Shown: positions 7,490 through 13,911 of the stretch, piece by piece
How the letters are laid out: the number at the start of each line of letters is the position of its first letter
Position numbering within the stretch: position 1 is the first letter of the stretch
Assembly: GCA_025061865.1 (NCBI GenBank)
Contig: JANXAA010000017.1
Coordinates: 1 to 14,484, forward strand
Source of the DNA: Acidobacteriota bacterium
GTDB lineage: Bacteria > Acidobacteriota > HRBIN11
Length of the DNA: 14,484 nt
Direction: 5' to 3'
Notes under the pieces: generated by a model
Database searches by the model: none
What the model saw: only the letters and a program-made list of their open reading frames with translations
Told to the model about the DNA's origin: nothing
Program-made: the position numbers and the translations under genes

Positions 7490-7517
7490 GTGGACTCGGG
7501 ATGCAGGATGTAAGATA
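7490..7517 (-). repeat. Heptamer tract upstream of the metallopeptidase gene
   Basis: Read on the minus strand, 7517 to 7490 gives four 7-base units, of which two are CATCCTG (7510-7504) and CATCCCG (7503-7497). The tract lies just upstream of the AGGAGGGG of the metallopeptidase gene. It is also part of the left arm of the long inverted repeat at 7500-7660. Confidence 0.6.
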
Positions 7518-7660
7518 GGTCCCGGGACCCAGGTCCCAGGAGGAAGGGACCCTCAACTCCTGACCGGCCGGGACACCGAAAGGCCCGGCCTCGAGACGCT
7601 GTCAACCCGGGTCCGGTGTCCGATTCCTGGGACCCGGCACCCGGGACCTCATCCTGCATC
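7500..7660. repeat. Long imperfect inverted repeat in divergent spacer
   Basis: The left arm 7500-7540 and the right arm 7626-7660 are reverse complements at 32 of 35 aligned columns, with one 6-base insertion (7511-7516) in the left arm. The 85-base interior has its own dyads: GGCCGGG (7566-7572) with CCCGGCC (7584-7590), and GGACACCG (7571-7578) with CGGTGTCC (7614-7621). The outer end of each arm is a heptamer tract facing a start codon. The spacer could extrude a cruciform, or form a leader hairpin if transcribed through. Confidence 0.85.
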
Positions 7661-7670
7661 TTTCATCGCC
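7650..7670 (+). repeat. Heptamer tract upstream of the nucleotidyltransferase gene
   Basis: Three 7-base units (CATCCTG, CATCTTT, CATCGCC) run directly into the GGGAGG ribosome-binding site at 7671. The tract is preceded by GGGACCT, also seen before the tracts at 1029 and (minus strand) near 7520. Confidence 0.65.
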
Positions 7671-7683
7671 GGGAGGCAAGGTC

Positions 7684-8709
7684 ATGGAGGTCCTGATCCT
7701 GGCGGCCGGCTATGGCGTGCGGCTCCGGCCTTTGACGCTCGTGCACCCGAAAGTCTTGGTCCCCATCCTGAACGTGCCCCTTTTGCAACTCCAATTGGAT
7801 CGGCTTCGGGGGGATGAACGGATCCAAGAAATCTGCGTCAATCGGCACTACCTGGCCGAACGGTTTCCGCCGCCGACGGCCTGGGATACGCCGGTTTCCA
7901 TCCGGTACCTCGACGAAGCCGACTTTCCCTACGGCACAGGGGGAGCGATCCGAAATCTCTGGGACGTGAAGGGTCGATTGGACGAAGTCCTCGTCCTCAA
8001 CGGGGATTCTCTGGGACTGGTCGATACGACGGCCTTCCTGGACTTCGCCCTGGGAACCGATGCCGACGCCGTCCTGTACGTCCGAGGGACAGAGACCACG
8101 GCTTCGGACTACACCCGTCTTTTCATGGAGCCGACGACGGGTCACCTGGACCCCTGGGAAGCACCCGGCCGAGAGGCCGTCATGTATGCTGGCATGGCCT
8201 TCTTGCGAGAATCGGCCCTCCGCACCCTGCCGACCGAATTTCCGTCCGACTGGTTCCGAGACGCCGTCGCCCCGGCTTGGCAGGCCGGGATCCTCCGTCT
8301 CGTCGGCTATCGGGACGACATGGCCTGGTGGGATTTCGGGCACGCCGACCGCTTTCTTTCGACGTATGGGAATCTGGTTCGCACCTGGCAGGAACGACCG
8401 GCGGCCTTTGGTCCATTTCGGGCTCGCTGGGAGGCGGCGGGGACTTGGTACCGGCCTGGTCTATGGGTTCATCCGACGGCGTACGTCGCAAATGACGTCG
8501 TCGTCGAAGACTGGGCCGTCATGGGAGCGAACTCTTCCGTCGAGCGAGCGGTCCTTCGGGCGAGTATCTTGGACCGATCCGCCCGAGTCCGGCGAACTCG
8601 CTTAGTGAACACCTTCATAGGACCTGACGTCGTCATCGAGGGCTTCGACATCGAGGACACCGTCGTGGCGACTGATGCCACGGGAAACCTCCAGACGTGG
8701 ACTTGGTAG
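7684..8709 (+). CDS. Sugar-phosphate nucleotidyltransferase with C-terminal hexapeptide repeats
   Basis: This 341-residue protein begins with the nucleotidyltransferase signature LAAGYGVRLRPLT (residues 6-18) and HPK (21-23). Other family marks are GTGGA at 84-88, the metal/sugar-binding NGD at 106-108, and WDFGH around D217. The C-terminal part (about 262-325: hydrophobic residues alternating with Gly/Asn, as in VHPTAYVANDVVVEDWAVMG) looks like a short left-handed beta-helix. This architecture is that of GDP-mannose or other NDP-sugar pyrophosphorylases, which join a sugar 1-phosphate to an NTP for glycan synthesis. The exact sugar and base cannot be read from the sequence. Two signature positions deviate: Val12 where Thr/Ser is common, and Val31 where Lys is common. 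The start is firm, with GGGAGG 7 bases before ATG 7684. No glycan genes lie beside it. Confidence 0.85.
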   Translation: MEVLILAAGYGVRLRPLTLVHPKVLVPILNVPLLQLQLDRLRGDERIQEICVNRHYLAERFPPPTAWDTPVSIRYLDEADFPYGTGGAIRNLWDVKGRLDEVLVLNGDSLGLVDTTAFLDFALGTDADAVLYVRGTETTASDYTRLFMEPTTGHLDPWEAPGREAVMYAGMAFLRESALRTLPTEFPSDWFRDAVAPAWQAGILRLVGYRDDMAWWDFGHADRFLSTYGNLVRTWQERPAAFGPFRARWEAAGTWYRPGLWVHPTAYVANDVVVEDWAVMGANSSVERAVLRASILDRSARVRRTRLVNTFIGPDVVIEGFDIEDTVVATDATGNLQTWTW

Positions 8710-8840
8710 ACGGTCCGGGTGGCATGAAGTCGTTGAGGTTCGAGTCGAGACGTCGGGTCCCTTAGCAGTGAGGAAACTCTCGAATCCGCCCCGTGTTCCG
8801 CTTCGCCGCCGAAGATGTCCCCTTTATTGCTTTATTGCCC

Positions 8841-8882
8841 TACTGTCCCTTCCGCCGTTGCTTCGGCTCCGGAGGGACAGTA
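8841..8882. repeat. Inverted repeat upstream of the DUF4388 gene
   Basis: TACTGTCCCT (8841-8850) pairs perfectly with 8873-8882 around a 22-base loop, and a CCG/CGG extension with one bulge is possible. No T-run follows. An 8-base tandem duplication, CTTTATTG, lies just before it (8822-8837). The dyad ends 18 bases before the GGGAG ribosome-binding site at 8901. Confidence 0.7.
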
Positions 8883-8913
8883 AACTGAAAATCAGCCTGT
8901 GGGAGTGCAGAAG

Positions 8914-10044
8914 GTGGAGATTCGGGGGACTCTCAAAACGATGTCCCTGCCCGACCTGCTTCGTTGGCTCAGCGAGAGTCAACAGACGGGCGCCCTCGTC
9001 TTCCAGGTCGGCCCCGTCCGGAAGAAGCTGTTCTTCCAGAACGGGGCCCTCGTGGCGGCATCTTCGTCAGACCCCCGGGAGTTCTTGGGGCAGTTCCTTC
9101 TCCGCAAGGGCTGGATTTCGGAGGCCCAACTTATTAAGGCTGTCGAAGAGCAGATCCAGGCAGGGCGGGTCCTGGGCCGTCTGCTCATCGAAAAGGGTTG
9201 GCTGACGGAGGAGCAGCTCAAGAGTGCCCTGCGGGAAAAGGCCTGTGATACGGTCTACTCGCTATTTTTAAGCCCCGATGCGACCTTCGAGTTCCACGCC
9301 GGCGAGACTCCTCCTTATGAGATTGTCCCCCTCGGCCTGCCTATCGAGGCTATCATCATGGAGGGCATTTACCGCAAGGACGAGTGGGAACGCATCCGGC
9401 AGGTCCTGCCCGCACTGGAACGGACGATCCTTCAAAAGTCGCCGAATGCTGTCCTTCCGCCAGAACTCCGGTCGGACCCCCGGGCCGAGCGGGTCCTCCG
9501 TCTCATCAACGGACGCCGGTCCTTACGGGAGGTCGCCCTTCTCCTTTGTGAGACGGACTTCGAGGTCGTCCGTATCGCTGCCCAGCTCTGTGAGAAGCAA
9601 GTCGTGACCGTTGCCAGCGAAGTCCCTACGGAGCCGGATATGGAGCGTCCTCAAATCCCTTTAGGGATGCTGGTCGAAGCCTGTCAGGCTAAAGTCCGAA
9701 GCGGCCATCTTGAAGAGGCCCTCCGGGTCGTCGAGTACATCGAGACCCACTACACCGACCTTCCCCCGGAGGTCCATGTCCTCCAGAGTCTCGTCTACGG
9801 GAAAGTCATCCAGCAGTTTCGAGACCAGGTCCCCCCGACGGCTGTCCCCGTCTTGCGCATTAGCCTGGACGACCTCATACGCTACCGCCTCGACCCCATG
9901 CAGGGTTTTATGATCACCCGCATTAACGGCTTCTACGACTTGAAGACCCTCCAGAACCTGGTCCCCGTCTCGGAGGAACGCTTTTACATCCTCCTGAAAA
10001 AACTCGTCGATATGGGAATCGTCGGTTTCCAGTCAGGCAAATGA
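8914..10044 (+). CDS. DUF4388 (PATAN-like) domain protein with winged-helix and TPR-like parts
   Basis: This is a 376-residue cytoplasmic protein. The N-terminus (GTLKTMSLPDLLRWLSESQQTG and the following beta strands) is a DUF4388/PATAN-type domain, found in bacterial regulatory and gliding or two-component-linked proteins. Two similar helical stretches follow (FLLRKGWISEAQLIKAVEEQ and LIEKGWLTEEQLKSALREK), like the N-terminal module of type II secretion/type IV pilus GspE ATPases. Then come a winged-helix-like block (RLINGRRSLREVALLL), a TPR-like pair (LVEACQAKVRSGHLEEALRVVEYI) and a final helical block. No enzyme motif is seen, so a signalling or scaffold role is inferred. I chose GTG 8914 because GGGAG lies 8 bases upstream; in-frame GTG codons at 8899 and 8905 have no good ribosome-binding site. 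It stands alone between two spacers. Confidence 0.75.
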   Translation: MEIRGTLKTMSLPDLLRWLSESQQTGALVFQVGPVRKKLFFQNGALVAASSSDPREFLGQFLLRKGWISEAQLIKAVEEQIQAGRVLGRLLIEKGWLTEEQLKSALREKACDTVYSLFLSPDATFEFHAGETPPYEIVPLGLPIEAIIMEGIYRKDEWERIRQVLPALERTILQKSPNAVLPPELRSDPRAERVLRLINGRRSLREVALLLCETDFEVVRIAAQLCEKQVVTVASEVPTEPDMERPQIPLGMLVEACQAKVRSGHLEEALRVVEYIETHYTDLPPEVHVLQSLVYGKVIQQFRDQVPPTAVPVLRISLDDLIRYRLDPMQGFMITRINGFYDLKTLQNLVPVSEERFYILLKKLVDMGIVGFQSGK

Positions 10045-10185
10045 CAGAGATCGGGCAGATAGGCTGATGGGCGCCCTGAGGGGGCCGTAGGGATTCAGGA
10101 GGAAACCTTCCGTGGGATGACGGCTGTTCGAAGGCCCCGGCCTCGGATTGGCCCCCTGCCCATACATCGTTTCCTTCCATCCAAT

Positions 10186-10194
10186 TGGTACAAT
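10186..10194 (+). promoter_or_regulatory. Possible extended -10 promoter of the radical SAM gene
   Basis: TGGTACAAT has the extended -10 form TGn followed by TACAAT (5 of 6 to TATAAT). It is about 45 bases before the start codon and 34 before the GGAGGGG ribosome-binding site. No convincing -35 lies 17 bases upstream, as is common for extended -10 promoters. A second, weaker reading is TTGGTA (10185-10190), 18 bases, TAAATT (10209-10214). Confidence 0.4.
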
Positions 10195-10240
10195 CCAGGG
10201 ATTCCGCCTAAATTTGGATCGACATCCGGAGGGGCGACGC

Positions 10241-11299
10241 ATGGCAAGGGTCGCTTTAACATTAGCCGACGTCCTGGATGCGGCGACGCGACCAGGCGTG
10301 CTCTACGACCGCTTGGAAAACAATCGCGTCCGTTGCTATGCCTGCGGCCACCGGTGTGTCATCTTCGACGGTCAGCGGGGCGTCTGTAAAGTCCGCTTCA
10401 ATCGAGGCGGTGTCCTCTACGTACCCTGGGGCTACGTGGCGGCCCTTCAGGTCGACCCCATCGAGAAAAAGCCCTTCTTTCACGCCTGGCCCGGCGCCCG
10501 GACCCTAAGCTTCGGCATGCTCGGCTGTGACCTTCATTGTTCTTACTGCCAAAACTGGGTAACGTCGCAGGCCCTCCGAGACCCCGTTGCCGGCGTGTCG
10601 CCCGAGCCGATCCGGCCCGAAGAGATAGTCCGGCTGGCTGAACGCTACGACTGTCAGGTCATCGTCAGCACGTACAACGAGCCCCTTATCACCAGCGAGT
10701 GGGCTGTCGACATCTTCCAGCGGGCCAAAGAGCGGGGCTTCCGGACGGGCTACGTCAGCAACGGTAATGCCACCCGCGAGGTCTTGGAGTTCCTTCGGCC
10801 CTGGACGGACCTTTACAAGATTGACCTGAAGTCGTTCCGAGACCGGAACTACCGGAAGTTGGGGGGCCGCCTCGATTCGGTCCTTGAGACGATCCGAATG
10901 GCCGTCGAGATGGGCTTTTGGGTCGAGGTCGTCACCCTAGTCGTGCCGGGCTTCAATGACTCCCCCGAGGAGCTTCGGGACATCGCCCGTTTCCTCGTAT
11001 CGGTCTCGCCGGACATCCCGTGGCACGTGACAGCCTTCCACAAGGATTACAAGATGACCGACCCGGACAATACGTCGCCCGAGACCCTCATCCGGACGGC
11101 CCGCATCGGCTATGAAGAGGGCCTCCACTACGTGTACGCCGGCAATCTACCGGGCATGGTCGAGGATTACGAGCACACCTACTGCCCGCAGTGTCATCGG
11201 GCCGTCATCCGACGCTTCGGCTTTCAGGTCTTAGCCTACCGGCTCGTCCACGGCCGTTGCCCCGACTGCCAGACCCCGATTCCGGGACGATGGGAATGA
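10241..11299 (+). CDS. amrS: AmmeMemoRadiSam-system radical SAM enzyme
   Basis: This 352-residue protein has the radical SAM cluster motif C96-x3-C100-x2-C103 in GMLGCDLHCSYCQNW, preceded by the family block DPIEKKPFFHAWPG (72-85). Before it is a cysteine-rich segment, C32-x2-C35-x3-C39 and C49. A CPQC and a CPDC pair near the C-terminus may bind a second metal or cluster. This is the AmrS family, named for its frequent pairing with AMMECR1 and Memo proteins; its reaction was not known to me with certainty. Neither partner is in this window. ATG 10241 has GGAGGGG 6 bases upstream; the frame is open to an earlier ATG at 10148, which would cover the likely promoter. The gene sits 117 bases before rpmE on the same strand. 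Confidence 0.9.
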   Translation: MARVALTLADVLDAATRPGVLYDRLENNRVRCYACGHRCVIFDGQRGVCKVRFNRGGVLYVPWGYVAALQVDPIEKKPFFHAWPGARTLSFGMLGCDLHCSYCQNWVTSQALRDPVAGVSPEPIRPEEIVRLAERYDCQVIVSTYNEPLITSEWAVDIFQRAKERGFRTGYVSNGNATREVLEFLRPWTDLYKIDLKSFRDRNYRKLGGRLDSVLETIRMAVEMGFWVEVVTLVVPGFNDSPEELRDIARFLVSVSPDIPWHVTAFHKDYKMTDPDNTSPETLIRTARIGYEEGLHYVYAGNLPGMVEDYEHTYCPQCHRAVIRRFGFQVLAYRLVHGRCPDCQTPIPGRWE

Positions 11300-11357
11300 T
11301 TTGGGGATAAGGAATGGGTAGGTGGGATGGGGAGTGAGAAGTGGGCATAGGGATGTA

Positions 11358-11406
11358 CGAATCACAATCTACATTTCGCATTCCTCATTCTGTATTCCAT
11401 CTCGGG
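11358..11406 (+). repeat. Heptamer tract upstream of rpmE
   Basis: Seven consecutive 7-base units run from 11358 to 11406. They include CATTTCG (11372-11378, identical to the third unit of the tract at 1029), CATTCCT and CATTCTG. The tract ends 10 bases before the rpmE start. The upstream part of the same spacer (11300-11350) is purine-rich and partly complementary, for example AGGAATG (11310-11316) with CATTCCT (11379-11385). Confidence 0.7.
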
Positions 11407-11416
11407 GGTTCGACCG

Positions 11417-11641
11417 ATGAAAAAGGGCATCCATCCGGAGTATGTCATCGCTCGGGTCATCTGCGCTTGTGGGAATACGTTTGTGACTCGATCGACCAGG
11501 CCGGAGATCCGGGTTGAGATCTGTTCGAAGTGTCATCCCTTCTTTACGGGCCAGCAGAAGTACGTCGACACGGAGGGCCGCATCGACCGCTTCAAGCGAA
11601 AGTATGGCCCGTATATTTCGACCTCCCAGACTCCCGGATGA
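11417..11641 (+). CDS. rpmE: Ribosomal protein L31, zinc-binding type
   Basis: This 74-residue protein of the large ribosomal subunit aligns along its length with bacterial L31 (MKKGIHPEY at the start, CSKCHPFFTG in the middle, GRIDRFKRKYG near the end). The four zinc ligands are C16, C18, C36 and C39, so it is the zinc-containing (C+) form. The start codon follows GGGGG at a normal distance, immediately after a heptamer tract. The mfnF gene starts 124 bases downstream on the same strand. An alternative long frame for mfnF would overlap this gene and is rejected. Confidence 0.97.
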   Translation: MKKGIHPEYVIARVICACGNTFVTRSTRPEIRVEICSKCHPFFTGQQKYVDTEGRIDRFKRKYGPYISTSQTPG

Positions 11642-11654
11642 GAAACTCGACGTC

Positions 11655-11751
11655 GGGTGCTGGGGGTTGGGGCTCAAGGTGCAGGGGTCTGAGAAAAGCC
11701 TGATCCGAGGTACCTGTCCTTTCGGTCCTTACGACCTAACAGCCAGCACCC
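11655..11751. repeat. Inverted repeat in the rpmE-mfnF spacer
   Basis: GGGTGCTGG (11655-11663) pairs perfectly with CCAGCACCC (11743-11751) across 79 bases. The arms sit 14 bases after the rpmE stop and 14 bases before the mfnF start, the same layout as other spacers in the window. Nine bases over this distance is modest support alone. Confidence 0.45.
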
Positions 11752-11765
11752 TAAACAGCGGGAAT

Positions 11766-12863
11766 ATGTCTCTCATCGTCGGTTGGGACGTCGGCGGCGT
11801 GCACACGAAAGCCGCTGCCTTGGAGTATGAGTCCGGTGCTGTCCCAGACGTCCGTGTCGTTGCTCGGCCTTTCGAGATCTGGCGGGCCAAGGACCGCCTA
11901 CCGGACCTCTTGCGGAAAGTCCTCGCCGAGTTGACGGACCGACCCCCACAAGCGATGGCCCTGACGATGACGGCTGAGCTGTCCGACGTGTTCCGGACGA
12001 AGCGGGAGGGTGTTCGGTTCGTCCTCGACAGCGTGGGGGCAGCCTTTCCGGAGATCCCCGTTTACGTCTTGAGCCTAGCCGGTGAGTGGGTCCCCCGGGC
12101 CGAGGCCTACGGTCGGCCCCTTGACTTTGCGGCTGACAATTGGCTGGCGACAGCCCTTTACGCGGCGGACGTCTATCGAGACGCCCTCGTCCTCGACGTC
12201 GGGAGTACGACGACGGACGTCATCCCCGTTCGGGACGGCCAGGTGGCCGCCCTCGGGCGGACGGACCTGGACCGTCTCTTACATGGGGAACTCGTCTATA
12301 CGGGGGTCTTACGCACGCCCCTGGCGGCCATCGTTCGGTCTGTGCCCCTGCGGGGCCGATTCTGTCCTGTATCCAGCGAATACTTTGCCGTCACGGGGGA
12401 TGTCTACCTCGTCCTGGGGCGCATCCGGCCGGAGGACTACACGTGCCCGACCCCCGACGGCCGGCCCCCGACGGCCGAGTTCGCCCGAGAGCGGCTGGCC
12501 CGCCTCGTCTGCGCCGACGTCGAAGAATTGACGCCGGCTGAGGTCGATGCCCTGGCGGCCTACGTATACGAGAGTCAGCTCTGGCAGCTCGAGGCCGCCG
12601 TCCGGCAGGTCCGGTCCCGCCTGGGGGATCGAGCCGACCTACCTGTCCTACCCCTGGGGGCCGGTGCCTTTCTGGCTGAGGAAGTAGCCCGACGAATAGG
12701 CCTGCCCCTGTTAGATCTCCCACCGGCCTGGGGGCCTGCCGGCGGTCGGGTCGCCCCCTGCGTGGCGGCGGCTTACTTGCTTAGGAGTGCCGTTCAGCTC
12801 GGGAGCATAGCCTCCCGTCGGCATTTCCCATCGTCGGGGGAGCCCAATCTCTCGAGTCATTGA
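11766..12863 (+). CDS. mfnF: MfnF-like methanofuran synthesis protein (H4MPT-linked C1 family)
   Basis: This 365-residue protein has the ASKHA-like fold marks of the hydantoinase-A/oxoprolinase-related C1 family: GWDVGGVHTKAA (6-17), the phosphate loop LDVGSTTTDVIPVRDG (143-158), GELVYTGVLRTPL (174-186) and EYFAVTGDVYLVLG (205-218). In methanogens MfnF joins the aminomethylfuran and tyramine-glutamate parts of methanofuran. Bacterial members occur in genomes with tetrahydromethanopterin-linked formaldehyde oxidation. The next gene is MfnE-like, the preceding step, which strengthens the call. ATG 11766 fits the family N-terminus, though only GGGA precedes it as a ribosome-binding site. Residues beyond about 345 form a weakly conserved-looking tail. 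The substrate in this bacterium could be a methylofuran variant. Confidence 0.85.
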   Translation: MSLIVGWDVGGVHTKAAALEYESGAVPDVRVVARPFEIWRAKDRLPDLLRKVLAELTDRPPQAMALTMTAELSDVFRTKREGVRFVLDSVGAAFPEIPVYVLSLAGEWVPRAEAYGRPLDFAADNWLATALYAADVYRDALVLDVGSTTTDVIPVRDGQVAALGRTDLDRLLHGELVYTGVLRTPLAAIVRSVPLRGRFCPVSSEYFAVTGDVYLVLGRIRPEDYTCPTPDGRPPTAEFARERLARLVCADVEELTPAEVDALAAYVYESQLWQLEAAVRQVRSRLGDRADLPVLPLGAGAFLAEEVARRIGLPLLDLPPAWGPAGGRVAPCVAAAYLLRSAVQLGSIASRRHFPSSGEPNLSSH

Positions 12864-12924
12864 CGGAGTGACGGAGGTGGGGTCCAGGGTGTCGCGCTTT
12901 CGTCATTTTCACGCCGTCACGTCA
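12861..12924. repeat. Dyad and octamer duplication in the mfnF-mfnE spacer
   Basis: TGACGGAG is duplicated exactly at 12861-12868 and 12869-12876; the first copy contains the mfnF stop codon. The segment 12861-12874 pairs with CCGTCACGTCA (12914-12924) over 11 bp with a 3-base bulge. A loose 6-7-base periodicity (GTCATTT, TCACGCC, GTCACGT) covers 12901-12928 before mfnE. Confidence 0.5.
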
Positions 12925-12938
12925 CCCCGAAAGTCCTC

Positions 12939-13655
12939 ATGGGTCTTACAGTCCTGAAGGTCGGTGGCAGTCTGGGCGAGCGGGGCGGACTCAAACCCCT
13001 GTGTCGGACCCTCGGACAATGGGGTCGCCGGTGGCCCCTCGTCATCGTCCCCGGGGGCGGGGCCTTTGCCGAGATGGTCCGCCAGCATTATGCCCACTGG
13101 CTGCTCCGGGAGGCGACAGCTCACTGGATGGCCATCTTGGCCGTCGACCAGTACGGCTACCTCCTGAGCGACCTCATCCCTAACGCCGTTCCCGTATTCG
13201 CCCTGCGAGACGCTCGTCGTCTCGCAGGGACGGGGCGGATACCGGTCCTGCTTCCGGGGCACCTTCTGCGGCGTTTCGATCCCCTTCCGCATACGTGGGC
13301 CGTCACGTCGGACTCTATTGCCGCCTGGGTCGCCTTGCGGCTGAACGCCCGACGGCTGGTCCTCCTCAAGGACGTCGACGGCCTCTTTGACGGTGACCCG
13401 GCGCAAGACCCAACGGCCTCGATGTTCGAAGAGCTGACGGTGGCAGATTTGGCCGAACGTCACCCGACGGGTCGGATCGGCGGCGTGGACGGCTACCTGT
13501 CCTGTATTCTGGCTCAGGCCCGATTCGAGACCTGGGTCATCAGCGGCCGGGCGCCGGAACGCCTGATCAGGCTGTTCGAGACGGGCCGGACGCAAGGAAC
13601 CCGTATCCGACCTGTGGCGTCGGGTCCGTTGCAGGGGTCGCTCCCTCGGCGTTAG
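12939..13655 (+). CDS. mfnE: MfnE-like amino-acid-kinase-fold kinase
   Basis: This 238-residue protein has the amino acid kinase fold: K7-V-G-G-S (phosphate binding), P38-G-G-G41, TSDS at 123-126 and L-K144-D-V-D-G148. Residues 61-80 (AHWMAILAVDQYGYLLSDLI) match what I recall of the MfnE branch more than of carbamate or glutamate kinases. In methanogens MfnE phosphorylates aminomethylfuran phosphate to the diphosphate that MfnF then uses. Its place 75 bases after an MfnF-like gene on the same strand supports the paired function and a shared transcript. ATG 12939 fits the family start, but there is no good ribosome-binding site, so expression may depend on the spacer structure or coupling. Without the neighbour I would only call an amino acid kinase-family protein. 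Confidence 0.8.
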   Translation: MGLTVLKVGGSLGERGGLKPLCRTLGQWGRRWPLVIVPGGGAFAEMVRQHYAHWLLREATAHWMAILAVDQYGYLLSDLIPNAVPVFALRDARRLAGTGRIPVLLPGHLLRRFDPLPHTWAVTSDSIAAWVALRLNARRLVLLKDVDGLFDGDPAQDPTASMFEELTVADLAERHPTGRIGGVDGYLSCILAQARFETWVISGRAPERLIRLFETGRTQGTRIRPVASGPLQGSLPRR

Positions 13656-13733
13656 ATGTTCGGTCCCTACAGACTTTGACACCGAATCCCCAGTCGGGTC
13701 TACGAGGCAAAGGGACCGGCCGTTATTAGGGAC

Positions 13734-13746
13734 GACCTACTAGGTC
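13734..13746. promoter_or_regulatory. Operator-like palindrome upstream of ndk
   Basis: GACCTA-C-TAGGTC is a perfect 6-1-6 dyad in the 256-base spacer between mfnE and ndk, about 90 bases upstream of the putative ndk -35. It could be a regulator site, but it occurs once in the window and no regulator gene is adjacent. Confidence 0.3.
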
Positions 13747-13837
13747 ACTCCCAGGCGTATCGAGTTAAGGATGGTCCCTCATACTCGGGACGCCGGAATG
13801 ACGGCCGGCGTTGAGAGGACGGCGGGCGGGGCGCGCC

Positions 13838-13866
13838 TTGGCGTAGGTGTCCGTCTGTGGGATAAT
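13838..13866 (+). promoter_or_regulatory. Likely sigma-70 promoter of ndk
   Basis: TTGGCG (13838-13843) and GATAAT (13861-13866) match the -35 and -10 consensus at 4 and 5 of 6 positions with exactly 17 bases between. Transcription would start near 13873, about 40 bases before the ndk ATG. It suggests ndk and the dehydrogenase gene start a new transcript separate from mfnFE. Confidence 0.55.
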
Positions 13867-13911
13867 AGGCTATCCTATGGGGGGTATTTTCCGATTGGGA
13901 GCGTGGAAACG

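Noticed and set aside
11514..11765. Longer N-terminus for mfnF, open to 11514
   Set aside because: It overlaps rpmE and crosses the spacer dyad. The family N-terminus (GWDVGG) begins right after ATG 11766.
12909..13682. A 257-codon minus-strand frame over mfnE
   Set aside because: The plus strand encodes a motif-complete kinase. The reverse translation has no recognisable motif or ribosome-binding site.
13771..13911. Longer N-terminus for ndk
   Set aside because: NDP kinase starts at the residues encoded from 13912. The extension would run through a good sigma-70 promoter match.
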